Shown here: piece by piece, positions 44,955 to 54,546 of the stretch | How the letters are laid out: each line of letters starts with the position of its first letter | Numbering within the stretch: the stretch's first letter is position 1 | NCBI RefSeq assembly: GCF_016775155.1 | Contig: NZ_JAEUGD010000042.1 | Location: 372,001-436,000 of the forward strand | DNA length: 64,000 nucleotides | Reading direction: 5' to 3' | Source: Fulvivirga marina | GTDB lineage: Bacteria; Bacteroidota; Bacteroidia; Cytophagales; Cyclobacteriaceae | Made by a program: the position numbers and the translations under genes | The notes under the pieces: model-generated | What the model saw: only the letters and a program-made list of their open reading frames with translations | Databases searched by the model: none | Told to the model about the DNA's origin: nothing

Positions 44955-46451
44955 ATGAAAGTACTATCTGCAAATCAGATCAGGAATGTAGATAATTTCA
45001 CTATAAAAAATGAACCGATCCGCTCTGTAGACCTTATGGAAAGGGCGGCAAAGGAGTTTACACGTTGGTTTACAACACGGTTTAGTCCCAAATATCAGAT
45101 TGCTATAGTTTGTGGGACAGGCAATAATGGAGGTGACGGTCTTGCAATAGCCCGCATACTTTATGAAAAAAATTACAAGGTTGAGGCCTATGTTATTAGA
45201 AAATCAGGATCTGCTTCTGACGATTTTAAGATAAATGAAAAACGTCTGGGGGGGCTGGTTGACTTAATCGAGATAAGAAGCTCTGATGGAGTACCTGAAT
45301 TTAGCCCTTATCACATTATTATCGATGGTATCTTTGGCTCAGGTCTAACTAGGGAGGTCGAAGGCTTGTACGCAGATGTTATCGAGGCTATCAATTACTC
45401 TGATAACATTAAAGTTTCCATTGACATCGCTTCAGGGTTGTTTTCAGACAGACATACTTGCTCTGGAGCCATAGTTAGACCGGAATACACGGTCTCGTTT
45501 CAAATCCCCAAACAAGCGTTTTTTATGCCTGAAAATGCGGAGTACGTTGGGGAATGGCACATTGTAGATATAGGGCTGATGGCCGAGGCCATTGATAAGG
45601 AGTCTACAAGTTACTTTATGCTGACAAACGAATCAGTCAGAGGCTTATTAAAGGAAAGAACAAAGTTTTCTCATAAAGGCACATATGGAAGGGCGCTGAT
45701 TATGGCAGGAAGCTATGGCAAAATGGGGGCAGCAGTACTATGTGCGAAGGCAGCACTTCGGGCCGGAGTTGGCTTACTTACTATGAATATTCCTGCGTGT
45801 GGTTATGATATTATGCAATCCACAGTCCCTGAAGCTATGGTGCTGCCTGATGAAGGTGATCATTATCTAACAAGTTATGGCGATGTGGCGCAATATGATG
45901 CGCTTGGTATCGGCCCTGGTCTTGGAAAAGAGCAGGAAACGGTTTACAGCTTGATGCAGGCTATTCAGGTATTTGGAAGACCATTGGTCATTGATGCTGA
46001 TGGACTTAATATCATTTCTGAACACCGGGAAATATTAGAAGTACTACCCCCTGATACAATATTAACGCCTCATCCCAAGGAATTTGAAAGGTTAGCGGGT
46101 TCTTGGTCCAACGATTTTGAGCGATTAAAGAAACAGGTAGCCTTTGCAAAAGAACATAAGGTTATAGTAGTGCTTAAAGGTGCGCACACGTCTATTACTT
46201 TTCCTACAGGCGAGGTCTATTTTAATAGTTCGGGTAATCCAGGTATGGCTAGTGGAGGGAGCGGGGATGTCCTGACAGGAATGATCACTTCATTACTTGC
46301 TCAAAAATATTTACCGGAAAATGCAGCAAAGGTGGGAGTATATCTACATGGTGTGGCAGGTGACCTTGCTGCCGAAGTGACAGGTCAGACAGGAATGATC
46401 GCTTCAGATTTAATAGATTTTATACCGGATGCGTATCAAAATATTAGATAA
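44955..46451 (+). CDS. nnr: Bifunctional NAD(P)HX epimerase / ADP-dependent dehydratase
   Basis: This 498-residue enzyme repairs hydrated NADH and NADPH. The N-terminal YjeF epimerase domain (about residues 1-210) contains GTGNNGGDGLAIARIL and the DGIFGSGLTRE loop. The C-terminal ribokinase-like dehydratase domain (about 225-495) contains IMAGSYGKMGAAVLCAKAAL, LGIGPGLGKEQ, LTPHPKEFERL and the anion-hole/base motif NPGMASGGSGDVLTG. The placement directly after nuoD suggests coupling of nicotinamide repair to the respiratory complex that uses NADH. Confidence 0.96.
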   Translation: MKVLSANQIRNVDNFTIKNEPIRSVDLMERAAKEFTRWFTTRFSPKYQIAIVCGTGNNGGDGLAIARILYEKNYKVEAYVIRKSGSASDDFKINEKRLGGLVDLIEIRSSDGVPEFSPYHIIIDGIFGSGLTREVEGLYADVIEAINYSDNIKVSIDIASGLFSDRHTCSGAIVRPEYTVSFQIPKQAFFMPENAEYVGEWHIVDIGLMAEAIDKESTSYFMLTNESVRGLLKERTKFSHKGTYGRALIMAGSYGKMGAAVLCAKAALRAGVGLLTMNIPACGYDIMQSTVPEAMVLPDEGDHYLTSYGDVAQYDALGIGPGLGKEQETVYSLMQAIQVFGRPLVIDADGLNIISEHREILEVLPPDTILTPHPKEFERLAGSWSNDFERLKKQVAFAKEHKVIVVLKGAHTSITFPTGEVYFNSSGNPGMASGGSGDVLTGMITSLLAQKYLPENAAKVGVYLHGVAGDLAAEVTGQTGMIASDLIDFIPDAYQNIR

Positions 46452-46605
46452 TTTTCTTTTATTTAGTAAATACACAACATATTGAAAGTTTATACGTATC
46501 TAAAAGGAGGTCTGCAACGAGAGGCGCTCAAAAAAATTGTGAAGGAGGAAGAATTGTGGATCGGTTTTTGTTCAATAGTTGATAAGAATTGACATCCGAT
46601 TGCGC

Positions 46606-46974
46606 ATGAAAATATATATACTTACTTTTTTATCAGCACTAATTTTAACCTTTAGCGGATCATCTCTACTTGCGCAGAATGGAGAGATCGATCGATTCAA
46701 GGACACTTCTCTGGAGAGAAAAATTAATGAAGTTAGAATGTTTCCTAACCCTACCGCTGATTATTTAAGTGTTAAGATTAATAACTCCACACTTGAAGAA
46801 GCAAGTTTTACCGTTCACAATATTATTGGAAATGTGGTGGATGTGCCGGTAGAAATTATGGGAAAGAATGAATACCGATTCAGGGTGAAAGACTTGGCTC
46901 CTGGGTATTACCTTTTAGCCATAAGGGATGATCAAGGATATTTTAAAGAAACTTATAAATTTTTAAAAAGATAG
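46606..46974 (+). CDS. Mini-protein: signal peptide plus T9SS-type C-terminal sorting domain
   Basis: The start at 46606 gives a signal peptide (MKIYILTFLSALILTFSGSS, cleaved near LLAQ); a TTG at 46579 is the only in-frame alternative. Only about 20 residues separate it from a Por-secretion-tail-like domain (residues about 44-122): MFPNPTADYLSVKI, VHNIIGNVVDV and DLAPGYYLLAIRD, ending ETYKFLKR. In T9SS cargo this domain directs secretion and cell-surface attachment. Here there is almost no cargo. It may be a stand-alone surface protein, a competitor or chaperone for the sorting machinery, or the relic of a larger protein. A terminator follows. Confidence 0.82.
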   Translation: MKIYILTFLSALILTFSGSSLLAQNGEIDRFKDTSLERKINEVRMFPNPTADYLSVKINNSTLEEASFTVHNIIGNVVDVPVEIMGKNEYRFRVKDLAPGYYLLAIRDDQGYFKETYKFLKR

Positions 46975-46995
46975 TTTGAACAGGTTATTGAAATT

Positions 46996-47024
46996 TGACC
47001 TCTCAAGAAATTGGGAGGTTTTTT
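46996..47024 (+). terminator. Intrinsic terminator after the mini T9SS-domain gene
   Basis: ACCTCTC and GGGAGGT pair around AAGAAATT and are followed by seven T residues, 22 nt after the stop codon. Confidence 0.8.
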
Positions 47025-47158
47025 TGTTTAATGCCATTTAGACAATAGCTCGTTTGATCAAGGTGTGTATGGAAGAAGTGTGGGGTAATAGTCTATATTG
47101 ACTGAGCTGAAATGCTTATATGCACCTTAGAGTTTTGAAGAAAGGAGATGTGTTGACT

Positions 47159-50100
47159 TCATACCGGTATACTAATCGTAAATTCGGTAAATTCATTTTC
47201 CTGGCTAGCAACCTCAATGCTGGCCTTTAATTTATCCACACACATTTTAACCAGATATAATCCCAAACCACTACCTTTTGATTTGTCTGAGCCCCTAAAG
47301 AACATTTGAAATATCATATTCAGGTGTGGCGAATGGATTCCGATGCCATTATCTTTAATCTTTATTTCGAAGATACCATCCTTGATACTAGTGGAGATGT
47401 GGATATGATGAGGATCATCACTTTCAGTCTTTCTGAAAATAAGTGCGTTCTCAATAATATTCTTGATAATTATACCCAGTAAATAGCGATCTGATGTGAT
47501 GTTTATCACCTTTAGGTCGAAAGAGTATTTTGTATGGAACCCTTTGTCATGAAATTTGATAAGATCCCTTATTTCACTGAGTAGGGATGGGATGTCTATT
47601 TCCTCTTTATGAGGTTTACTATTGATGATCTCATGAACTTGGGCCAACTTGGATAGTAATACTCCCATATCTTTTGCCGTATGCTCAATCATATCAAAAT
47701 ACTTTCTATTGATATCATCAGGGGATTCAAGCTTGGCCAGTGACGTTATGCCATTAATTCGGCTGATAGGGCCTTTTAAATCATGAGATGCCCTGTATAC
47801 GAAAGTGTCCAACTCTCCATTAATTTGCTGAAGCTTTTTTAGTGTGGCTTTAATTTTAGAAGTTCTTTTTTCAACCTTTTTTTCGAGATACATGTTCAGC
47901 TCCGTCAGCTTCTGATTCATATTCAATATCTCTTCCTGTGAGTCTTTTAGCTGGATGTTTTTCTTCTGAATATCGTCTTTCTGAAGGCTAATCTCTTCAT
48001 TTTTGGTCATTAGAAGGTGATTTTGCTGTTCGATTTCCCTCTTTTGAGTCATCACTTCATAAGTTCGGTCTGCCACAATGAGTTGAAGTTTCTTCCTTTG
48101 GGTACGTACTCTGACTGAATAGGCTATGGTAATAAACCATACCACAAAACCTGCCAGTGCAGACCACAATACATAAGCCCATGCAGTTTGGTACCAGGGA
48201 GCCAATACCTTGAATTTGTAAGTGGCTAACCTACCCTCAGTGCCATATATATTTTTTGACTTAACAAAGAAGATGTACTCTCCCGGGTCAAGGTTGTTGT
48301 ATTCTTTTTTCGTTTCTGTCGACCAGTTAGACCAACCGCGGTCGTTGTTTTCTAAATAATAGCTAAACTGGTTTTTCTCCGGAACCTCATAACTTGTAGC
48401 AGAATACTCAAAAGTGATGCTATTATCATCATAAGTGAGTATTGGCTGCATGTCTTCAGGTTGAATAATACCAATTCCCGGGATGTCAGAGCCGTCTACT
48501 TTGACCGGATAAAAGCCATGAAAGATTACTGAGTCCCTAATAGCAGCCTTTCTAATAATAGTATTGAATGGAATGGTATAGTCTTTCTTTACTTTAGAAT
48601 CATAGCGAAAAAGGCCTTCTGAGCCCGCAATCCACACAACTCCGTTTTTCTCAGGGTATATGGCAAGTATTTCCATTTCAGGAAGCCTTTTAAAGGGGGT
48701 AGTTTCTCTTAAATATTCATCTCCAACTTTATAAAAACGTTCTATATGTTCCGTTCTGTCATCTTGAATGACTGATGCATAGTAATCCCCATTAGCTGCT
48801 TTGGATATTTTCCCAATGTTAACGGGGCTTTTTATTAAGCTTGAGTCTCTTACAAATTTTATGTTGCCGTTTGAGTTAATGTGTTTATAGATTCCATGAT
48901 CGGTAGTGAAAAGTATATCACCTGCATGTTTTATGATATTGATCTTGTTTACATCGGGCAGTTCATTTTCTTTATTTAGTAAATCTATAATGGGAGTATT
49001 ACTGTTCAAGGGTATCTTATATACCCCGGTGAACTTAGATGATGCCCATAAATTGTAGTCATCCATTAACATACTTGTTACTGTATTATTGCTAGTATTC
49101 ATAAGCGGATGTACTGTATATCTATCATTGTTATAGCTTAGTTTGCTTATGCCGGCCCATAATCCTACATATAATTCTTTTTCATGACCATAAGGTTTAA
49201 AAAGTTTATTTATGGCAGGTAATTCTTCAATTAAATTAGCTTTGCCTTGGTCAACCTCATAGAGTCCTGTTTCTGTAGCTACTATTAAAGTTGTTGAGGA
49301 TGCGCTTTTTGATATTGAACTTAATGACCATACCTTGTTACCTATACCTGGAACCTTATTGAATCGGTTTTCTTTTAGGTAAAACAAGCCTTTTGTTGTT
49401 CCAATGTAAAGTGTATCACCTAGTCTATATATATCCCATGGAGTTCCTTCTATACCATCTTTGTTATTCCAATATTTCCATGGTGAAAGGAATTCAATTT
49501 TGGAAATTCCTTCTTGCATAGCACTCCAAAGGTTGTAATCGTTATCGATATACAAAGTTTTTATAAAGTCACTTTGAAGACCCGAAGCTTTGTTGATAAC
49601 GGTGAAATTTTTAAGGTTGGAATTTGTTTCAACAATTCCATTTTTGAATGTTCCAAGTAGTAGCTTTGTTGAGTCAGGTGTATTGACTTCAATTCCGGTA
49701 AATAATATATTTTCAGCTAAGTACTTTGAAAGGTTATTTTGAATTGGTGTGTAGTTTGATCCATTTTTGCTGAAAAATAAGCCGTTTTTAAAGCTGCCGA
49801 TTATGGTGCTGTCGTTTCCTCCATTACTCATAAATGTTAGTATCCCTATATTGGAGATATCTGTACCTAGTATGCTTGTATTGTTATTTTTGTCAATACT
49901 TATCAAGCCCTTGTCTTTTTGTATGCTATATAGGTTGCCTTGATTTTTATATAATGAAAATTGAAATGGGTAGCCATCCGATTCAATAGTTTCTATTGTT
50001 CCGTCTTCGTTAAGTACGAAGATGACTTCAGGTGAAAGGAAATATATTCTTTTATTGAAGGGGATAATTTTTCTGATTGACGAAAAAGAGGACTGGTGAT

Positions 50101-50458
50101 TGCTCTCTTTTAGTAACGAAGTGAAGGAGAGTTGGCCGTTTTTAAGTGGTTTTAGGAATCCGAAATCTTCCTTGCTGCCAACATAAATCCTATTATTCAA
50201 GTCTTTTGCAATACAACTTGCTATAGCATTGCTTGGAATAGCATTGAATTCCCACCAACTGCCGTTGTAGATTAGTACTCCGTCAAAATTCGCAGCATAC
50301 ATCATCCCATCATGCCCCTGTATTATATCAAAATTCGATATCGAGGCTTGATAGTCACTGCGGTTGTAATTATGAATAAAATAATTCCCATTATTTTGAC
50401 CTAAGGCATATATTGTCAATAGGAAGTGTAATGAGAGGAACAGTGTTTTTTTGAGCAT
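47159..50458 (-). CDS. Reg_prop / Y_Y_Y two-component sensor histidine kinase (second copy)
   Basis: The 1099-residue protein has a signal sequence (MLKKTLFLSLHFLLTIYALG), a Reg_prop propeller sensor region (about residues 25-680), and a Y_Y_Y domain (SYYLENNDRGWSNWSTETK, NLDPGEYIFFVKSKN). One membrane helix lies near 760-785. A long coiled coil (heptads from RTYEVMTQKREIEQQ to MNQKLTELNMYLEKK) leads to the kinase core. The phospho-His is in TFVYRASHDLKGPISR and the ATP-binding motifs are IIENALIFRK, DNGIGI and GSGLGLYLVKMC. It ends with the kinase, so no receiver or DNA-binding domain is attached. The architecture matches the kinase at 13062. No response regulator is adjacent. Confidence 0.92.
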   Translation of the reverse strand: MLKKTLFLSLHFLLTIYALGQNNGNYFIHNYNRSDYQASISNFDIIQGHDGMMYAANFDGVLIYNGSWWEFNAIPSNAIASCIAKDLNNRIYVGSKEDFGFLKPLKNGQLSFTSLLKESNHQSSFSSIRKIIPFNKRIYFLSPEVIFVLNEDGTIETIESDGYPFQFSLYKNQGNLYSIQKDKGLISIDKNNNTSILGTDISNIGILTFMSNGGNDSTIIGSFKNGLFFSKNGSNYTPIQNNLSKYLAENILFTGIEVNTPDSTKLLLGTFKNGIVETNSNLKNFTVINKASGLQSDFIKTLYIDNDYNLWSAMQEGISKIEFLSPWKYWNNKDGIEGTPWDIYRLGDTLYIGTTKGLFYLKENRFNKVPGIGNKVWSLSSISKSASSTTLIVATETGLYEVDQGKANLIEELPAINKLFKPYGHEKELYVGLWAGISKLSYNNDRYTVHPLMNTSNNTVTSMLMDDYNLWASSKFTGVYKIPLNSNTPIIDLLNKENELPDVNKINIIKHAGDILFTTDHGIYKHINSNGNIKFVRDSSLIKSPVNIGKISKAANGDYYASVIQDDRTEHIERFYKVGDEYLRETTPFKRLPEMEILAIYPEKNGVVWIAGSEGLFRYDSKVKKDYTIPFNTIIRKAAIRDSVIFHGFYPVKVDGSDIPGIGIIQPEDMQPILTYDDNSITFEYSATSYEVPEKNQFSYYLENNDRGWSNWSTETKKEYNNLDPGEYIFFVKSKNIYGTEGRLATYKFKVLAPWYQTAWAYVLWSALAGFVVWFITIAYSVRVRTQRKKLQLIVADRTYEVMTQKREIEQQNHLLMTKNEEISLQKDDIQKKNIQLKDSQEEILNMNQKLTELNMYLEKKVEKRTSKIKATLKKLQQINGELDTFVYRASHDLKGPISRINGITSLAKLESPDDINRKYFDMIEHTAKDMGVLLSKLAQVHEIINSKPHKEEIDIPSLLSEIRDLIKFHDKGFHTKYSFDLKVINITSDRYLLGIIIKNIIENALIFRKTESDDPHHIHISTSIKDGIFEIKIKDNGIGIHSPHLNMIFQMFFRGSDKSKGSGLGLYLVKMCVDKLKASIEVASQENEFTEFTISIPV

Positions 50459-50573
50459 TATGATGAAGGCCCTCTATAAATCCATAAAGCAATCAATTTG
50501 ACAATAGAAAACTACTGTCAAAAGGACTAAAATAACTTTTGCTGACTAGAAAAAAAATCAGATTAGATATTTT

Positions 50574-51056
50574 TTATTTCTTTATGGATTGAATGTATTC
50601 AGGGGTGTATTTCTCAGCCATGGTTTCGTACCATTTTAACAAAGTTTCTGCGCCTAAATTATCATATATAATACTATATTGTTTTTTAAGCCTTTCCTCA
50701 TGCTCTTTTAATGCTTTCGTGGGATTCTCAATTAATGAGTTACGTTGCTCTTGTTTAATGTTGGGAGGGGTGGGGTCATGATGAATAAACCTTTTGAAGT
50801 GCTGTATGCAAAACTTGTAATATAATTTAGTATGTAGGATGAAATTGTGCCACATTTCATCTATTATGAGCAATGGCTTATCTATGAATAATGCTGTTTC
50901 GGAATTTTGTGTTTTTGATGCTAGCCAAAGCCATTTTTTTGTTTCTATAAAGATATCCTTGGCCTCTTCATAACTAACATTGTATCTTTCCATAAAGCCT
51001 TCGATTACAATCTTCTCAGTATCGCAATCTGTTGCTTCCATTAAATCAATAGTCAT
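50574..51056 (-). CDS. WH/HH-motif protein downstream of the small Cys peptide
   Basis: The 160-residue cytoplasmic-type protein has a striking central motif, IIDEMWHNFILHTKLYYKFC, followed by FKRFIHHDP. Such DxxWHxFxxHTxxYxxFC...HHxP segments are known to me from bacterial proteins resembling the GRDP (glycine-rich-domain protein) family. The clustered His, Asp and Cys could bind metal. The C-terminal half is a charged helix ending TPEYIQSIKK. No function is assigned. It lies 78 nt after a 41-residue peptide gene on the same strand, with a strong hairpin between, which suggests a peptide-plus-partner unit. Calling it a modifying enzyme would be inference. Confidence 0.7.
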   Translation of the reverse strand: MTIDLMEATDCDTEKIVIEGFMERYNVSYEEAKDIFIETKKWLWLASKTQNSETALFIDKPLLIIDEMWHNFILHTKLYYKFCIQHFKRFIHHDPTPPNIKQEQRNSLIENPTKALKEHEERLKKQYSIIYDNLGAETLLKWYETMAEKYTPEYIQSIKK

Positions 51057-51080
51057 GTGAATTTAAATTAGTGGTGAGAA

Positions 51081-51117
51081 AAATATTTGGAAAGTAGAAG
51101 TAACTTTCCAAATATTT
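51081..51117 (-). terminator. 15-bp perfect hairpin between the peptide gene and its downstream gene
   Basis: AAATATTTGGAAAGT and its exact complement flank a 7-nt loop. On the minus strand a TTTTTCTC run follows. A leaky terminator between a small peptide gene and its partner is common in peptide operons, where it gives more precursor than enzyme. Confidence 0.8.
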
Positions 51118-51134
51118 AAGAAAAGGGTGATGGC

Positions 51135-51260
51135 TTAGCCAGCAGCGCATGTTGAGATACAAGCTACCTTGTTGTCATTCAAATTTTTAGCCACTAATTT
51201 TTGAATTAAATCTTTTTTGTCTAGATTTAAAGACGGGTTGTTTGCCAACTGATAGTTCAT
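51135..51260 (-). CDS. Small Cys-containing peptide, RiPP-precursor-like
   Basis: This 41-codon ORF, read by hand on the minus strand, begins MNYQLANNPS and ends KVACISTCAAG before a TAA stop. It has a leader-like middle (LNLDKKDLIQKLVAKNLND) in which LNLD resembles the FNLD box of class I lanthipeptide leaders. The short tail carries Cys34, Ser36, Thr37 and Cys38 and ends in Gly, like a modifiable core. A well-formed promoter lies 38 nt upstream and a hairpin follows the stop, which supports a real gene. No LanB, LanC, radical SAM or YcaO gene is in the window, so a modified product is inference. Confidence 0.65.
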   Translation of the reverse strand: MNYQLANNPSLNLDKKDLIQKLVAKNLNDNKVACISTCAAG

Positions 51261-51297
51261 AGTTTGTAAGTTTTAGTTGTTGTTTGTAATTCGGGTG

Positions 51298-51327
51298 CAA
51301 AGTTAATTTATTATTTTTTGCATCAAA
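51298..51327 (-). promoter_or_regulatory. Promoter of the small Cys-peptide gene
   Basis: On the minus strand TTTG is followed 18 nt later by TAACTTTG, close to the Bacteroidota consensus. It leaves an untranslated leader of roughly 30 nt before the peptide start codon. Confidence 0.65.
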
Positions 51328-51448
51328 AACTTACATACGTGATTTTGTTAAGAAATCGAAATTTCTTGGACTAATCAAATATTATCTTGGATTGACAACA
51401 AAACTTTGTAATTCAAATTGAGGTTTGTAGAATATTTTACATACCGGG

Positions 51449-51486
51449 AGTAAAAAAGGGCTACCATTAGGTAGCCCTTTTTTACT
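51449..51486. terminator. Strong 17-bp inverted-repeat terminator after asnS
   Basis: Perfect 17-bp arms (AGTAAAAAAGGGCTACC and its complement) flank the loop ATTA, with A- and T-runs in the arms. It ends the minus-strand asnS message and isolates it from the peptide unit. Confidence 0.92.
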
Positions 51487-51514
51487 TTTTAACATTTTCT
51501 TACATCAACTTACA

Positions 51515-52957
51515 TCAGAACTCAGCATTGTCAGGAGTTCTTGGGAATGGTATTACATCGCGGATGTTGGTCATTCCTGTTACGAATTGTATCATGCGTT
51601 CAAAGCCTAAGCCAAATCCACTGTGTGGTGCGGAGCCAAACTTCCTAAGTTCCAGATACCACCATAAGTCTTTTTCCGGGATGCCTATTTCGTCAATACG
51701 CTGTTTTAGAATACCATACCTTTCTTCACGCTGAGAACCACCTATTATTTCGCCAATGCCAGGGAAAAGCACATCCATGGCTGCTACAGTTTTTCCATCA
51801 TCATTTTGACGCATATAGAAGGCTTTTATGTCTTTAGGGTAGTTGTAGAGTATTACTGGTTTTTTGAAGTGTTTTTCAACCAAAAACCTTTCATGTTCAG
51901 ATTGTAGGTCAGCCCCCCAGCCTTCGATGAGGTATTGGAATTTCTTCTTTTTATTAGGTTTTGAGTTTCTTAAGATATCTATGGCTTCGGTATAAGTAAC
52001 CCTCTCAAAATCATTTTCTGCTACAAACTTCAATCTTTCCAGTAAGCTTAACTCACTTCTTTCCTGTTGAGGTTTAGTTTTTTCGTCATCAAGGGCTCGC
52101 TGGTTAAGGAAAGCCAGGTCATCACTACAGTTATCTAAGGCATAGTTTACAAGGTACTTGACGAATGCTTCGGCCAAATCCATGTTGTCGTTGATGTCAT
52201 AAAATGCCATCTCTGGTTCTATCATCCAAAATTCGGCCAAGTGACGTGATGTATTGGAGTTTTCTGCACGGAAAGTGGGGCCAAAAGTGTAAATTTCGGA
52301 CAATCCCATACATGCTGTTTCACCTTCAAGCTGACCTGATACTGTAAGGTTTGTCTCTTTGCCAAAGAAGTCTTCTTTATAATTTATATTACCATCCTCA
52401 TCTTTAGCAGGGTTGGCTGGGTCCAGCGTAGTTACTCTGAACATTTCTCCGGCACCTTCTGCATCAGAACCTGTAATGATTGGAGTGTGGACGTTGTAAA
52501 AGCCTCTATCTGTGAAAAATTTATGTACTGCGAAAATCATCGCATGGCGAATTCTATATATGGCACTAAACGTATTGGTCCTTACTCTGAGGTGAGCTAT
52601 CTCTCTTAAAAACTCCAGAGAGTGTTTTTTTGGTTGCAGGGGAAACTTTTCAGGATCAGCATCGCCGAGTATCTCAATGTTCTCTACTATTATCTCTACA
52701 CTTTGACCTTTTCCTTTGGATTCAGCAAGATCACCGGTAACCGAAATACAAGCGCCGGTAGTTATTCTTTTGAGGAGTTTCTCGTCAGTATTTTCAAAGT
52801 CTACTACGCCCTGAATATTGTTGATAGTTGAACCATCATTTATTGCTATAAACTGGTTGTTACGAAATGTTCTAACCCAACCTTTCACGTTTACTTTTTT
52901 GCCAATGACGGGGGCATCAAGAAGTTCTTTGATCTTTGTTCTTTTCAAGTCTTTCAC
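51515..52957 (-). CDS. asnS: Asparaginyl-tRNA synthetase
   Basis: AsnS charges tRNA-Asn with asparagine. The 480-residue class II enzyme has an N-terminal OB-fold anticodon domain ([20 protein letters not shown]) and a catalytic domain. Motif 1 is near [14 protein letters not shown], motif 2 is [19 protein letters not shown], and motif 3 is [20 protein letters not shown], followed by DVIPFPRTP. Length and motifs are normal, and the [12 protein letters not shown] stretch fits the Asn rather than the Asp enzyme. It is monocistronic. Confidence 0.97.
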   Translation of the reverse strand: MKDLKRTKIKELLDAPVIGKKVNVKGWVRTFRNNQFIAINDGSTINNIQGVVDFENTDEKLLKRITTGACISVTGDLAESKGKGQSVEIIVENIEILGDADPEKFPLQPKKHSLEFLREIAHLRVRTNTFSAIYRIRHAMIFAVHKFFTDRGFYNVHTPIITGSDAEGAGEMFRVTTLDPANPAKDEDGNINYKEDFFGKETNLTVSGQLEGETACMGLSEIYTFGPTFRAENSNTSRHLAEFWMIEPEMAFYDINDNMDLAEAFVKYLVNYALDNCSDDLAFLNQRALDDEKTKPQQERSELSLLERLKFVAENDFERVTYTEAIDILRNSKPNKKKKFQYLIEGWGADLQSEHERFLVEKHFKKPVILYNYPKDIKAFYMRQNDDGKTVAAMDVLFPGIGEIIGGSQREERYGILKQRIDEIGIPEKDLWWYLELRKFGSAPHSGFGLGFERMIQFVTGMTNIRDVIPFPRTPDNAEF

Positions 52958-53057
52958 AACTAAAATATGATTGATTTGTTAATGCTTAACGGAACTGTAA
53001 GCAGTCGGCAAAAAAACGATAATTTGAGCTTTTATTCAAAGAATCATAGAAATATAA

Positions 53058-53065
53058 TAACTTTG
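53058..53065 (+). promoter_or_regulatory. Candidate -7 element of rpoN
   Basis: TAACTTTG fits TAnnTTTG and lies 41 nt upstream of the rpoN start. The only TTTG upstream is too far away (31 nt), so this assignment is weak. Confidence 0.35.
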
Positions 53066-53106
53066 ATGTAAATTTATTTGAAGCAAGATTTAAGAAAAAT
53101 CAGAGG

Positions 53107-54546
53107 ATGCAGAAGCTTGGATTAACCCAAAGTTTACAACAGAAATTATCTCCACAGCAGATACAGTTTATCAAGCTGTTGCAGATTCCTACTGCCGAGT
53201 TAGACACCCGCGTGGAGGAGGAGCTGGAAGACAATCCTGCTTTAGAGGAAGGCAAAGAAGAGTCAGACGATATTACCGACGAATACGAAGATACAGATAC
53301 GGATACATCTGATGATAATGAGTTAGATGTTGAAGATTATCTTAGAGATGATGATTTCAGTGGTTATAAAATGCACGGCGATGGTGACAATGAAGATAAG
53401 GAAATGCCAATCGCAATGCAGAGTACGCTGAATGAACATCTTATGGACCAACTTGGGTTCCTGAGGCTGGATGATCGTCAGTATACTATAGGGAAACAAC
53501 TTATCGGAAGTATAGAAAGCGACGGTTATATTAGAAGAGATCTGGAATCTATAATTAATGACTTGGCTTTTTCCCAAAATATAGATACAGATATTGATGA
53601 AGTAGAAGAGATCCTGCGTAAAATTCAGGACTTTGATCCTCCGGGTATTGCTGCACGGGATTTGCAAGAATGTCTTTTGCTACAGTTGGAAAGACGTGCG
53701 GATGACCAAAATGTAGATGTTATAGTTTCGAAACAAATCATTTCTAATTGTTTCGAGGAGTTCACAAAAAAACACTATAACAAGATCATGAAAAAGCTTG
53801 ATCTTGAAGATGAGGATTACATCAAGGATGCTATAGAATTGATACGAAAGCTCAATCCCAAACCAGGAGGGAGTTCTTCAGGCTTGGTTCGTACTCAATA
53901 CCTTATACCTGATTTTATATTGAGCAATAATAATGGTGAGCTGGAGTTGGCCCTTAACTCCAGAAATGCACCTGAGTTAAGGGTGAGCCGCTCTTATTCA
54001 GAAATGCTTCAGGCTTATGATAAAAGTGATAAATCAGACAAAAAACTGAAAGAAACAGTCTCTTTTGTGAAGCAAAAGCTTGATGCCGCAAAGTGGTTTA
54101 TTGATGCTATTAAGCAAAGGCAACATACGCTGTTGAATACCATGAGAGCCATTGTTGACTTTCAATATGAATATTTTCAGGAAGGGGATGAAAGTAAGTT
54201 AAGGCCCATGATCCTAAAGGATATTGCTAATATCATTAATATGGATATTTCCACAGTGTCAAGGGTTGCCAACAGCAAGTCTGTTCAGACAGATTTTGGA
54301 ATATTCCCACTTAAATACTTCTTCTCAGAGGGTATTGCTACAGACTCCGGTGAGGATGTGAGTAGCCGTGAAGTTAAAAATGAATTGAAACAAATTATAG
54401 AGGCAGAAGACAAGAAAAAGCCATTGAGCGATGATAAACTGGAAAAATTATTAAAAGCTAAAGGGTATAACATAGCCAGAAGGACTGTTGCTAAGTATAG
54501 GGAACAGATGAATATTCCGGTGGCCAGATTAAGAAAAGAGTTATAA
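53107..54546 (+). CDS. rpoN: RNA polymerase sigma-54 factor
   Basis: The 479-residue protein starts with the glutamine-rich region I that contacts enhancer-binding activators (MQKLGLTQSLQQKLSPQQIQ). It has an acidic region II (about residues 45-100, many Glu and Asp), a core-binding region with GIAARDLQECL, a helix-turn-helix near DISTVSRVANSKSV, and the invariant RpoN box ARRTVAKYRE at residues 457-466. Sigma-54 directs activator-dependent transcription. The next gene begins at a GTG on the base after its stop, so the two are probably translated together. Confidence 0.97.
   Translation: MQKLGLTQSLQQKLSPQQIQFIKLLQIPTAELDTRVEEELEDNPALEEGKEESDDITDEYEDTDTDTSDDNELDVEDYLRDDDFSGYKMHGDGDNEDKEMPIAMQSTLNEHLMDQLGFLRLDDRQYTIGKQLIGSIESDGYIRRDLESIINDLAFSQNIDTDIDEVEEILRKIQDFDPPGIAARDLQECLLLQLERRADDQNVDVIVSKQIISNCFEEFTKKHYNKIMKKLDLEDEDYIKDAIELIRKLNPKPGGSSSGLVRTQYLIPDFILSNNNGELELALNSRNAPELRVSRSYSEMLQAYDKSDKSDKKLKETVSFVKQKLDAAKWFIDAIKQRQHTLLNTMRAIVDFQYEYFQEGDESKLRPMILKDIANIINMDISTVSRVANSKSVQTDFGIFPLKYFFSEGIATDSGEDVSSREVKNELKQIIEAEDKKKPLSDDKLEKLLKAKGYNIARRTVAKYREQMNIPVARLRKEL

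Noticed and set aside
51135-51260. Definite assignment of the small peptide as a class I lanthipeptide
   Set aside because: The LNLD element and Cys/Ser/Thr tail are suggestive, but no LanB or LanC is in the window, so only a precursor-like label is supported.
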